A DNA stretch of 64,000 bases from Copromyces sp. CBS 386.78 (lineage: Eukaryota; Ascomycota; Sordariomycetes; Sordariales; Sordariaceae), in NCBI GenBank assembly GCA_030685235.1, contig MU839080.1, positions 62,001-126,000 on the forward strand. Reading direction: 5' to 3'. The notes beneath the pieces were generated by a model. That model ran no database searches and was not told the DNA's origin. It was given only the letters and a program-made list of their open reading frames with translations. Each line of letters starts with the position of its first letter. Position 1 is the first letter of the stretch. Positions 45,637 to 56,883 of the stretch are shown piece after piece. A program made the position numbers and the translations under genes.

Positions 45637-47631
45637 ATGGTCATCCGCGAAGGCGACCCCCCAGGCTACAGCCACAAAACTGACCCATCCCAGGACGAGG
45701 TCAACCGCCGAGCCGCCGCCCATGACCAATATGTAGCAAACACCATCGAACAACAATGGCATACCTATACTCATGCCTCCGGTGACCCCAGCAACCCTTC
45801 GGCCTCCTCCTCCGACATCGCGGCGGGCTTACCCTCGCCTAATCCCAGTGCGTCCTACTGGCTTCAACCGAGCGAAGAATCTCGCAGGCTGGAGGACTTC
45901 AGGTCTACAAACAGCTTACCAAGGACGGCGGATACGGTGATTGTGGGGAGCGGGATCACGGGGGCGTTTGCGGCTTGGTTTTTGTTGGAGCAGACGGGAG
46001 GTGCGAGGGTTGTTACGAAATCTGGGTCTGCTAGAGCTGCTACCTCTACTACCTCTACTACCTCTACATCATCAACAACAACCACAGCTGGGCAACCTTC
46101 TGGTTCCGGTAACCAGCAGCACAACGTCCACGTCTACTGGCCTCCCAGCTGGCGTGAAGCAGCTGCGGCTGCGTCTGCGTCTGGTCCCGTGTTTGAGCCT
46201 GATCCCTCCCCTCATTACACAACAGAAGAAGTAGAAGAAGAGGAAAACGAAAGCTCCCACGGCGGCGTCCTGATGCTCGAAGCCCGCCAACCCTGTTCCG
46301 GCGCCACCGGCCGCAACGGCGGCCACTGTCAACCGCTTGTCTACTCGTCTAGTCCTTCCACCGCCGAGTTTGAGCTGGCTACTTACCATTTCATCAAGTC
46401 CTTTGTTGAAGAACATGGGATTGTGGATGCAGTGGATTGGAGAGCGTTGAAGACTGTTCATGGGTATTTGACGGAGGAGGTGTGGGAGGGGGCGAAGGGA
46501 CTAGTTTCAAAATTGCCGGAGGGGTTGAGGGGGGAGGTGGATTTGGTTGATCAGACCAAACCAGGAGAGGGGGGTGAGACGTTGAGGGATTTGAGGGTTC
46601 CCGGGGTGAAGGGGGCGGTGGTGCTGAGGCATGCTGGTAGTTTGTGGCCGTATAAGTTGGTGGCGTGGGTTTTGGAGAGGTTGTTGGAAAAGTATCCTGT
46701 GCCGCCGAGGAGGGAGGTGACGGTTGAAGGGCTAGCAGGAAGGTTGGCTGCAAAAGGAAGAGGAAGAGGAGGAGGAGGGTTTAACCTGCAGAGCAACACG
46801 CCCGTCTTGGGGTTGCGCAAACTCCGGGGCGGGAAGTGGGGAGTGATCACGAGCAGGGGAGAGCTCAGGGCTAACAGAGTCTTGTTGGCCATGAACGGGT
46901 ACACGAGTAACCTCTTACCGGCAATGAAGGACTTGATCGTTCCTGTCAGAAGCCAGGTTGCGTCTTTGCGGCCGCCGAAAGATGCTGTCACCAAACAAGT
47001 GGCACAGTTGGATTACAGTTACGCCTTTGTCAGCGAAGAAAAGTTCCCGAGGGATGAGTATCTCATTCAGAGACCTCTGCCGGGAGGAGAGCTGATTTAC
47101 GGAGGAGCGAGAAGTCACGCGGAGAAGAAGGCGGTTGGAGTCTGGCAGGATGACGATGTCGAGCGAGGCGTGGCTACATATCTGAGGCAAAACCTGGCGC
47201 CGTATCCGTTGGATTTGAGTCTGGATAAGACGGGTGCTGTTCCTATGACTACTCCTACGGATGGGAACGAGACTACAGAACTCAAGGCCACTCATCAATG
47301 GACGGGCATCATGGGCTTCAGCAGAGACGCGAGCCCCTGGGTCGGACAGGTCCCGGAGTGCCTCGGCGGCGGAGAGAACTTGTTTGTCTGCGCGGCTTAT
47401 ACGGGACACGGGATGCCGCAGGCGGCGTTGGCGGCCCGGATGGTGGTGGAGGAGATTATGGGTAAACCCGTTAAGGATGATGGGCTTAAGCTGCCGCAGG
47501 AGATGAAGCTGACTGAGGAGCGGGTGAGGCTGGTGAGGGAGAACACGAAGACGTTGCAGGAGCAGCAGCAGGCGCCGGGGTGGTCGGCTACGATGCCGGA
47601 GTTGTTGGCTGCTACGGAGAGGAGAGGTTGA
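45637..47631 (+). CDS. FAD-dependent oxidoreductase (DAO family)
   Basis: Single exon, 664 aa. The start is ATG 45637 (MVIREGDPPGYSHKTDPSQD); the frame stays open a little upstream without another ATG. The Rossmann dinucleotide motif is TADTVIVGSGITGAFAAWFL (about residues 90-110). The second conserved strand and Arg/Gly loop, LEARQPCSGATGRNGGHCQP, come only ~110 residues later, because a Thr/Ser/Ala-rich low-complexity insert splits the FAD-binding fold. The rest follows the DAO/OrdL pattern: NRVLLAMNGYTSNLLPAMKD, LIVPVRSQVASL, ELIYGGARSH, HQWTGIMGFSRDASPWVGQV and CAAYTGHGMPQAALAARMVV. Fungal relatives are numerous and untested; an amine or amino-acid substrate is likely. No signal peptide is seen. 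Confidence 0.85.
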   Translation: MVIREGDPPGYSHKTDPSQDEVNRRAAAHDQYVANTIEQQWHTYTHASGDPSNPSASSSDIAAGLPSPNPSASYWLQPSEESRRLEDFRSTNSLPRTADTVIVGSGITGAFAAWFLLEQTGGARVVTKSGSARAATSTTSTTSTSSTTTTAGQPSGSGNQQHNVHVYWPPSWREAAAAASASGPVFEPDPSPHYTTEEVEEEENESSHGGVLMLEARQPCSGATGRNGGHCQPLVYSSSPSTAEFELATYHFIKSFVEEHGIVDAVDWRALKTVHGYLTEEVWEGAKGLVSKLPEGLRGEVDLVDQTKPGEGGETLRDLRVPGVKGAVVLRHAGSLWPYKLVAWVLERLLEKYPVPPRREVTVEGLAGRLAAKGRGRGGGGFNLQSNTPVLGLRKLRGGKWGVITSRGELRANRVLLAMNGYTSNLLPAMKDLIVPVRSQVASLRPPKDAVTKQVAQLDYSYAFVSEEKFPRDEYLIQRPLPGGELIYGGARSHAEKKAVGVWQDDDVERGVATYLRQNLAPYPLDLSLDKTGAVPMTTPTDGNETTELKATHQWTGIMGFSRDASPWVGQVPECLGGGENLFVCAAYTGHGMPQAALAARMVVEEIMGKPVKDDGLKLPQEMKLTEERVRLVRENTKTLQEQQQAPGWSATMPELLAATERRG

Positions 47632-48578
47632 GGCTTTGAGGGGGGAGGGGAGTCGATGTTGATGATTTTGTGAACCAGTCACATCAGATCAAATGATTTT
47701 TTGTGTAGATGCTAGATAAACTACAGAGCTGTTCATGATTTCCAGTTAAACCAACATGTCTCTCGTACAACGTGAAGCTAATGGATGTGCTCTTTAGGTA
47801 TTGAGTCCGAGATGACCATTACCTACCTACCAACCGCATCACAGTATACACAGTAAAAGTAAGTCGACCAAACCACCTACCTCGGACTTTGTGTGATGAT
47901 GCTTACAAAACACGGCGCTTTCCTATCCTCCTTACCTCAATCATTGTTCTTGTCCAGGTGTCCCCGGAACCGGCAAAAGCACCTGCCAAATCGGGGACTG
48001 GGCTCCGTGACCCGTTCGAGACCGCCGCGCCCAACTCCGATCTCCGGTGGGCCATTAACACTCTCCCACTGAAACTCTGAACGAACAAGCGCTATGCCGA
48101 TGCGCCGAAAGGCGGTAATCAGCGGGGGATGTTATGGGAGCCCCGGGAGGGAGCGGGGCTGGCCTACCGAGTTTTAGTGTCTCCAGGCAGTTGTAGGCAG
48201 TAACCGTCCGGCGCCAATCACCCACCCCCTAGAACTACTCGCCTCACTGGCTCGATGGTGGTTGGTGGCTTACATCAGATGAATGCGATCCAAAGATCTT
48301 GATCAGTTGACGACGTTTGTTGCCTTGGGTTGCCTGGCTTCCATTGTCATTTTGTGTAGCTTGAGAAAGTTTGAATGAAACTCTTTGTTTCATCACAACT
48401 CAAAAGCTTGTTTCACTTTCTCTCATCTGTTTCTCTTCCTTCTAACAAAAAGTTGGGTTAGCAACCTTACGCAACGCACAACCACCAAACATTCAACACC
48501 TTCATTACAGTTCATCCCAACGACGACGACCCGACATCCGGGAGTAAACAAAAAAAAACCACCCACCCAAAAGTCACC
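47632..48578. other. Intergenic region
   Basis: About 0.95 kb: the 3' end of the oxidoreductase gene and the promoter/leader of the deaminase gene. Nothing recognisable. Confidence 0.5.
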
Positions 48579-50520
48579 ATGACAAACCAAATCACCGACT
48601 CCGACTGGGAAGACATAGTCACCCACGAGCTGCCCCAAAAAGACGACCCCATCCTCGCCAAATACCACTCGGCCCGGTCCGCCCTCATCGCCCAAGAGCA
48701 GAAACAGCGCTCCGACGCCCACTTCCGCTCCGCCCTCTCGCCGCTCGCCCGCCGAGCATGCGCCATCGTCTCGCGCATCCGCACCGAAGAGCAAAAGGCC
48801 ATATGGACCCCCGACCTCGAAGAGCAGCTCGCCCGCAAGGAGGAAAACAATGGGATTATCGTCCACCCCGGGATGATGTTCACGTTGGCCAAAGAGACGA
48901 TGGAGTCGACCAAGCTGTGGAGGATTGTGAGGCGCATGCCCAAGGGCGCGCTGCTGCATAGCCATTGCGATGCCATGGTCGATTTTGATTTCTTGCTGGG
49001 GGTGGTGTTGGAGACGGAGGGGATGGGGATTGCGACGCCCGAGAGGGGCGGACTAGACAGTGAAGAAAAGAGGAGGGAGGGTGGAGTTGTTGTCAAGTAT
49101 GTTGGTGATCTTACCGAGGGAGGGAAGAAGAAGAAGGAGAAGGTGGATGCAAAGTCGATATGGGCTGGTGAAGAGGGCGGATATGAACCGGGCACGTTCA
49201 TCAACCTTGTGGAAGCGGCGGATGCGTTTCCCCAGGGCGGCAGGAAAGGCTTCTTGAACTGGTTGAAGAGTAGGTGTATCCTGAGCCAGACGGACGCCAT
49301 CGAGCAGAGACATGGGTCGGCCGAGATTTGGAGAAAGTTTATGAGGTGTTTTGAGGTCATCGGGTCCATGTTGCATTATGAGCCTATCTGGAGGAGGTTT
49401 TTGAGGCGCTTGATGGAGCAGTTGGTGGAGGATGGGGTTTATTGGGTTGAGGTTCGGTGAGTTATCTCCCTCTTCATCTTGATGTCTGGCTTCTTTCTTT
49501 GCTGGTCTTTTGCACTTTGACGACGGCATACATTCAGATCGATCCATCTATCTATCCCTCAGAACATACATACATCCCGTCAGTAATTAATGCTAACTAA
49601 CATCCCCCAGATTCGCCTGGCAACTAGACTACTGCCGCCTCAACTCCACCACCCCCGAACCCGACTACTGCGCCATGTTCACCGTCATAGAAGAAGAGCT
49701 CGCCGCCTTCAAATCCACCCCCCTCGGCTCCTCCTTCTGGGGTCTCCGCATGATCTGGACCACCGTCCGCGCCTTCGGCCCCCGCACCATCATCCAGTCC
49801 ATGAACGACTGCATAGCCACCAAACTTTCCTTCCCCCACCTGATAGCCGGCTACGACCTCGTCGGCCCCGAAGACGCCGGCCGGCCCCTCACCGACCTTT
49901 TACCCGAGTTGTTCTGGTTCAAGAAACAGTGCGCGGCCGAAGGCGTCGAAATCCCCTTATTCCTCCACGCGGGTGAAACGTTGGGAGACGGCGACGCAGT
50001 CGACCATAACCTCTTCGACGCCCTCCTGCTGGGCGCCCGAAGAATCGGCCACGGTTTCTCCCTGTATAAACACCCGCAGCTGATCAAAGCCGTCAAGGAC
50101 AAGCGCGTGTTGATCGAGAGCTGTCCCATTTCCAACGAAGTGCTGCGTCTAACGGGCAGCATCATGCAGCATCCGCTGCCCGCGCTGCTGGCTAGGGGCG
50201 TGCCCTGCGCGCTGTGTAATGACGACCCGGCCATCTTGGGCCAGGACATGGCGGGCATGACGCACGATTTCTGGCAGGCGTTGCAGGGGTGGGAGAATTT
50301 GGGTTTGGCGGGGCTGGGCTCGTTGGCGGAGAATTCAGTCAGGTGGGCCGCGTTTGAGGATCAGACGGCCGAGGAATGGGCGAGGGATGTAAGGGAGGCG
50401 AGTACGGGAGGTGGCATCAAGGCCGAGAGGTTGAGGCAGTGGGCGACTGAGTGGGAGAAGTTTTGTGTGTGGGTGGTGGATGAGTATGGGGATGAGTATG
50501 GTGGTGATGATGAGGCGTAA
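48579..50520 (+). CDS. ADGF/ADA2-type adenosine deaminase (no signal peptide)
   Basis: Two exons, 48579-49456 and 49611-50520 (intron 154 nt, TGCTAAC branch, CCCAG acceptor); 595 aa. The deaminase barrel shows the zinc ligands and catalytic residues in order: LLHSHCDAMVDFDFL (HxH), FLHAGETLGDGDAVDHNL (His and catalytic Glu), RIGHGFSLYKHPQL, SCPISNEVLRLTG and the final NDDPAILGQDMAG. The spacing fits the ADGF/CECR1 group rather than classic ADA. Members turn adenosine into inosine and are usually secreted; here the N-terminus MTNQITDSDWEDIVTHELPQ is hydrophilic with no signal peptide, so a cytosolic enzyme is inferred. A Lys/Glu-rich insert (about residues 150-205) sits early in the barrel. 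The ATG context GTCACCATG is good. Confidence 0.88.
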
Positions 50521-51278
50521 AATGAAGAGAACAGACAACTCGAGGCTGTTTTGTATAGCGTTTCATAAACTGCCTATTCTTCCATTTCTTGTTGACAAAG
50601 TCAGCTTCAGCTTCCTGTGCCTTGATAACTTTGGCATGTTTCCCACGACGCTCGTCAGGCGTTCAGACCTTACCAGAGCGAGTACCTGTTCTCGCGACAA
50701 GATATCATAAGATCGAGGCCCAGTTACTCAGTCGAGCCAGTGCACCCTTTTCCAGCCGAGTTCACTAATCTACGACATCTGATCAGTCCCGGAAAATTTG
50801 GATGCGTACCAGTCTTCTGGATTCATAGCTCTATCACAATGATCATCTAGAAAGAAAGGCAACGGCAATATCAATGACGATAACTGACAGAGTCATTCGC
50901 AGAACAAACCCAAGAACACGAAAAAGAGCAAAGCTTGCGCAAAACGACCAACACCGACATGGTGGTCTCTCAAATCATAACCATACCCGCATGTGTCTCG
51001 AGATCTCTCGAGGCACCTTGTGTTTAATATCAACAACCACTGGCCATAACAATAGCGAAATTGGCCCATAAATCGATACTCCGTATCGTCTCAATGACCA
51101 TAAAGTGTGATGACAAGTCCTCAAATCCGGCGCCAGTAAAGAATGTCAACATGAGAGAAAACATCTCTCAAACTCCTCTTCTCCGTGGTATACATATATA
51201 TGCAATGAAAAAAGAACCCCAGCAATTCTTATTCTGTCCCCACGTCCTCCCAATACCACTGTAATTTCCTCTGGGACA
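50521..51278. other. Convergent 3' intergenic region
   Basis: 0.76 kb between two stops. No gene recognised. Confidence 0.5.
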
Positions 51279-53666
51279 TCACGCCCTCACTCCTTCCGTG
51301 ATCACTTTCATCTTCTTCTCGGCGATCACCATGTCCTCTGGTGTCTTCTCGGCAATCTTCTCAGTTGTTGCCTTGTCTTCAGTCGCCTTTTCGGTGATCT
51401 TCTCTGGAGCCTGCTTGTCTTCCATCTTCTTTTCGGGGACCTCCCTGTCATTCTTCTTTTCAGAGTCCTCCTTCTCGTCCTTATTCACAACGTCCGCCAT
51501 GACGCTCTCAATGACCTTGGCTTTGAACTCTTCAACTACAAGGTTCTGCTTCGACCGCTTCTCCGCTGCACGTCGAGCTTCAACCGCCCCCACCACACTT
51601 TTGGCCTGTTCAGCCATTGCTTTCCATTTTAGCATGAGGCCTGGTTCCTCGAGCTTGGGAGGCTCGACTTGGTGTTGATGCTGACGCACCACACGGTTCG
51701 CCTGCCGGATCTTGCACTTGATATGGTAACCGGGCTCATTGGCCTTGCGCCATTCCAGATACTCCTCGTACTGTTGCTGCTTGATCGGATCCGGGATCCG
51801 AGGCTTCGTCGTAACGGGGAAATAAGGGCGATCGACCTTGGGTCCTGGCTGAGCTGGTTGACCTGCGCTTGTAAGTGGAATTGTCGGCTGTACTGGCGGC
51901 GCTGCTGACACCGAGGCCTGAGGGTACATTGATCCCAAACCACTGATAGGAGCCGGTACGAATGGTGGAATGGGCGGCCGCATTGAAGGCAGGAATGTTC
52001 CAGTGCCCAAACTCGCTGCCATATTGGGAGGTTGCATGTTGAACGGCGGAGCAGCCATCGATGGCGCGGTAGAGGGTGGAAACGTCCCAAAGTTGCCCAA
52101 ACCTAGTCCTCCCACCCATGGAGCAGCGAAGAATGGTAGGGCGGCATTGGACTGCTGTGGCTGCAAGCTCAAGCTGGGATGAATGCCAGCCAAGGGACTG
52201 ACACTGGACAGAACGGGATTGGAAGGATGCTGGATAGGGGGAGGACAAGCTAGCTGGGTGGGCGGAACCTGAGCTGCTTTTCGGTGTTTTGCCTTTGTAC
52301 CAGACTTAATCGGACTTGACTGTTGTGTCTGCATTCTATCAACTCCAGTACCTGTCTCCTGTTTTGTCTGAGCGGCTTGTAGCTTATCCACTGAAGGGAT
52401 AGATCCGGCCACAGTCGCATCAGGACTCGGGTTGAAAAGAAGTGAGGTAAGTGGGCCACGAGAAAGCTTCTTGGGAGTGAGTACTGGCAGATGGACACTA
52501 TCAGTCGAAATCTTGAACTCGGGGGCTGCAGGGTTCAGTTTCTTGGTGGCGCTTTGGGGCTCGAAACTTGTCTTGGTGTCCGCAGCGGGTTCGTCTTGGG
52601 AATCCCTAGAGTTCTCCGGCGTCGAGTAATGGATGGTGGACGGTGGATTGCTCGCGCTGAAGTACCCAGAGTCGCTGGATCCGCCCTTCCTTTCAGGCTG
52701 CACCTCGGTGACTCGGTTCAGCTGGGTAGTTTCAAACACTGCGCCATCCTTCAGTTTGGCAGACAAGATGGCCGGATCTGCAGGTTGTAGCTTGATGGAT
52801 GGTACTCTAGGCTTCACCAAGGACGGTGTTGGCAGGCGCTTTTGGAGACGGTTGATCATGTTGCGGAAGCGTTGCTCCTCGTCATCTTGCGGTTTTGTTT
52901 CCGAGCTTTCAGACGCGCCCATACTGTCTTTGGAACCTTGGGGTTGATTGGCGGCCGCTGACCCATCTTGATGGCAGTCATCGGGCTCACGAGGAGGGCC
53001 ATCTGAGGTAGGAAGGTTCCGAATGGTGTTTAGCAAAGTCTGGATATCGTCCGGGAGCTCGTCGCTGATACCCATCCAGTTGGAGGAAATCTTGCCGCTA
53101 AGGATTTTGGGATCTATGATGCGTCTGAACTCTCCAAAGGTAGAGGAGCGGGATGATTCATCTGAATAGTCGCTCTTGAAGCATCTAGGGCGGATGTCAA
53201 AGGTGAATCGGTTAGGTAAGGGGATGTCCTCTCCGTTGACATTCATGAGCATTGGCTTCATGTCTTCAATACGAACCACTATCGGCTCATGAATCGAGTC
53301 AAGTGAATGCTCAGACGGGGCTGCAGAGTGCACCGTGGATCTGTTCGAGACTGAGCGGTCTCCTGGTGCCGAGGAAACCGCTTCCTAAGCAGTTTGGCCG
53401 TCATTCGGGCAGTAGAACCCAGGTTCGCGAGGCATAACCATTGAGTGCTCTGTGGCGCTCGACCGCTGAGCAATCTTTTTCCGGAGGTTCCCCTTGTCTG
53501 AAATTCCAGGGGCAGACGCATGCTTGCGCCAGTCATCGGATGCAAGTGCTTTGCCTTTTCCATCAGAACCGACTGGATCCACCAATGTAGTGTTGACTTT
53601 CAACGCAGGAACTCTAGAGCGGCCAAAGTTCCTGCTACTGGCGATATGACTGGTGATGGCCGACAT
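51279..53666 (-). CDS. Unrecognised low-complexity protein, reading frame interrupted by one TAG
   Basis: On the minus strand one frame runs from ATG 53666 (MSAITSHIASSRNFGRSRVP) to TGA at 51279, broken only by TAG at 53387-53385. Both sides read like one protein (before: HASAPGISDKGNLRKKIAQR; after: EAVSSAPGDRSVSNRSTVHS). A 54-nt intron, 53438-53385 (GTTATG...CTTAG), would remove the stop and keep frame, giving 777 aa, but its donor is weak. A 5'-UTR intron (53842-53738, GTGAGT donor, GACTAAC branch) precedes the ATG. No known domain: Pro/Gln-rich middle, a conserved-looking stretch PDPIKQQQYEEYLEWRKANE with YHIKCKIRQANRVVRQHQHQ, and a C-terminal Glu/Lys tail with repeats of EKxTEDK type. 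No membrane segment. Function unknown. Confidence 0.6.
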
Positions 53667-55256
53667 GCTGTCTGACGGTTTGCGGGGGTCGCTTGATGTG
53701 GGTGTTCTCGGTCCTTCAAGGGCGTATAGAGTCTTTCCTGGTCTGTGACGTGTTAGTCAACTGCATGCTTGTGATGTGTCCACGCAATGGAGATCGAGCT
53801 TCGAGTTATCATTTTGAAACGTGAGAGGAACGCAAAACTCACCACGGAGCCAGGAGAGCGGCAATATCCGATGTTGTTAAACACCAAAGCCGTGTATCGT
53901 TAGTTCTGTCAAGGGGCCCGGTTGTTTCCAACAAAATGGGCCGGCTTGTTCCGCTGGGACGAGCGAGAGGAGGGTTGGCGACAGGAGAGACCCAAAAAAT
54001 CCAGTGGGAGCTGACGAGACTGGTTTGGGTAGACAGGCTGTCGAGAGTGGTATCGCCGAAGGGGGTTTGGTATCCGGGGGTGTTTTCTTCTTTCTTTCCG
54101 TGCAAGATTTCCCTACTATCAAAAAACGCTTGAAGTGTATCAACACGAAGAGAGAAGAGATGACATAATACTGCGAGCCGCAAGACAAATAGAGAGACGA
54201 TACCCAAAAAATGGCGGCCAAAAAGATTGCCTGGAGTCTGCGAGTTGCGCTGCGCTTGGTGGTAGTGGTGGTGGTAGCGAGAAGAGGAAGACGAGTTTGT
54301 GTGCAAATGAGGAGAGAGGGGATTAAGAACCCAGACATCTGGCGTTGCCTGGCGTAATCCAAGTTGTGACTTCCTGTCTTGTTTCTTAGTCAGATATGAT
54401 GGAATCATGGAAAACAGAGGAAGCAGCATACGGATGGATCGCTTACCGCATTTTTGGAAGCTTCTCAGGCAGGTGTAGGTCTCTCAAATCGAAGCTAAGC
54501 TGGAAGATATTCACCGAGTATCTCAGCTGGAGGCCAGCCCTGTTTCAACACGGAATGAGACCTTCCAAACACATTTGGCAGCTTTCAACGTTAGGTTGCT
54601 TAGAGTGAGTGGCAGAGCCGATACACACTCTTCTTTCCTCCCAGGACCTGAACCTTTAATTCGAGCAGGGAGGTGAAGCTGAACCAAGTGTTCTTGACAA
54701 GACAAGCGGTCGTCGGTAACATTGAAGGGGAACTGTGTGGTGGTTGCGTTGTCGGAATTAGAAATTAGCTTCACCTGAAGCTCGATGGGCGGGCAAGTAC
54801 CTAATCTAAACAAACCACGACAGCCATCATGGGTGGCAAGACGAATCCAATCCAAGCGTCTTTCTTCTGACCCGATGCACCTATCACTCCGTCGTTTCTG
54901 GTAAGTTGTCCCTGAGCGTCCCAAAACGATACACCCGCCACTTCCTTCAGACGCAAACTCCATGCTACTCGCAATGTCTTCCTTCACGAACATTCTCCTT
55001 TCCTGACTGTTCCCAGAAACGGGGTATCACACGCCCTCTGCGTCCGTACAATATGAACATTCACAAACAGTGACCCAGAATATCATGGCATGGTACGATG
55101 CAGACAAACTAGGCAGAATCCAGCTGGTAGAAGCGAATCTCTCCTGACCATAGAAAAGACCACAACAAAAGGGTATAGGTTGAAGTCATGCCAAGAAGTG
55201 AAGCGTGCTGATAGCAACTCTTTGATTAACTACATTTACAAGTTGCCTTGCGTCCT
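53667..55256. other. Upstream region of the low-complexity gene and 3' end of RVS167
   Basis: About 1.6 kb. Two overlapping minus-strand frames (54429-53839, 196 codons; 54362-53877, 161 codons) and one at 54993-54523 (156 codons) have no recognisable family and lie in what should be the leader and promoter. A 5'-UTR intron at 53842-53738 is likely. Confidence 0.45.
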
Positions 55257-56883
55257 CTAGCTGTTTAATTGGACATAGTTACCTGGCAAAAGGCCGTCAT
55301 GTCAGAACATGTTCAACTCGCATCTGAAAAAAGCCTCTCAGAAAAAGTACAGTACGTACCTGGGAATTGACCCTGCTTTCCATGCAACTTTCCAATCCAC
55401 CACTCATTGTCGTTCGCAGTCCTTGTTACTATCTCAATAACATCACCGGCACGGAAGCTCAGATCGCCCTCTGCCTGCGCCGAGTAGTCGTAAAGCGCCG
55501 TGACGGTCTCTACCTGGGGTGTCGCCATGAGGGCCTTGGGCTTGGGCTTCGGCGGTGGGGGCTTGGCCTTTGCGGCCGCCGCCATAGACAACGACGCGGG
55601 TTTCGGGCTGGCAACTGGAGCGGCGTAGGAGGCGGGTGTCGCATGTAGCGTGCTCGGCTTCACCGAATAAGGTGGCGGAGCATGCGCTTCTACTGGCTCC
55701 GCCTGAGTCTCCCAAGGTCGCGGTGCTGTGACGGCAGGAGCTTGTTGTTGCTGTTCCCATGGTCGTGGAGCTGTGACTGAAGGAGCAGCTTCAGGGGTGC
55801 CGGTGGAAGTGGTTGTCGAGGAACCAGCTGTAAGCAGACCCGCAGGCTTGTTTCCTTCGAGAGCGCCAGGGCGTTGGTACTTTGGTGGTCGCTTCATACC
55901 CGTGGTCTTGAACTTGACAATGGAGAGCGCCTCAGCCCGCTCCTGGACGTCACCACGCTTAGCGAGGAAAGCCTCCTCAAGGTCCAAAGTCAGGTCGAAG
56001 TAGCCGATGTCGCAGTGCTGCATCTTCTCGTGCAAAGTGTAGAAGATGTTAAGCTGCATGTAGTAGAAGGACTGGAAAAGCGGCTGAATGAACTGGCGTT
56101 CGAGGGCAAACAGCTTGGGTAGCTCGTCCTTAAGCAGATCGTTGAAGTAGTTGTACTCTTGCGTGGCCTGCTCAACGTCGTTCTCAGCCTTCCACATGGC
56201 CTTTTCGTCCTTTGGCGACCGATCCTTCTTGTCCTGGAGTTTCTTGAGGGTGGCGCGGTGTCTGTCGTAGTCCAGCTTCTTGTGCTCGCGCTTCACGGCG
56301 GTTTTGCGAATGACCTTGATGACGTCGAGGAGCTCGTTCGCTGGCCGAATAACCCTACTCTCGATCATTTCCAACTCTGGCGCCAGTGTTTCCTGCAGGT
56401 CCTTGACAACGGCCTCGTACTCCTCGCAGGCGGCAATACCCTCAATGTTTCCATGGGGGACGAGGGAATCGGGATCGGACATGCGGCCGCTGATGGGCTT
56501 GTAGATTTCGGTCATGGCCTTTGAGAACTCGATCTGGTGTTGCAGCATGCCATTGATGGCCTCGAAGTACTTTGCGCTCTCATCGTGAAGGCGCTTGGTC
56601 TCGGCTTCGAGCTCCTCGAATCGGCGTTCGGAGTCGATGTAGACAGCGTCTTTGGTATGCTCGCCGAGGTTGAATTTTTGCTTGAATTGTTGTGGTGCCT
56701 AGTATTCTGTCGTGTTAGTGTTTGTTTGGCAAGCCCCGACTCCTCCGTAGAGCAAGACTCGACGGTAAGTTCGGAAGCGATGACGACGATGCTCCAACCA
56801 AGACTACTCTAAGGGAGGTGAGATTAGGGTTGCGGGGCAGAGCCTACGCGGACCACGCTTTTCTGGAAGCCCCTGAAGCTCAT
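55257..56883 (-). CDS. rvs167: BAR-SH3 endocytic protein (amphiphysin-like)
   Basis: Three exons on the minus strand: 56883-56848, 56698-55360 and 55282-55257; 466 aa. Splicing gives the classic N-terminus MSFRGFQKSVVRAPQQFKQK. The BAR domain spans ~8-255 (KLDYDRHRATLKKLQDKKDR, ALERQFIQPLFQSFYYMQLN). A Pro/Ala/Thr-rich linker with two TAPRPWE repeats follows. The SH3 domain is at the C-terminus: VTALYDYSAQAEGDLSFRAG, then NDNEWWIGKLHGKQGQFPGN and the last strand YVQLNS, supplied by the 26-nt final exon. Rvs167 works with Rvs161 at the neck of endocytic vesicles and in actin patches. The linker is shorter than in budding yeast. Confidence 0.95.

Noticed and set aside
53839..54429. 196- and 161-codon overlapping minus-strand frames upstream of the low-complexity gene
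   Set aside because: Two frames of the same DNA, neither with a recognisable domain; neither splices in phase to the downstream protein.
54523..54993. 156-codon minus-strand frame
   Set aside because: No family recognised, no splice partners, and it lies in intergenic sequence; kept as unlikely.
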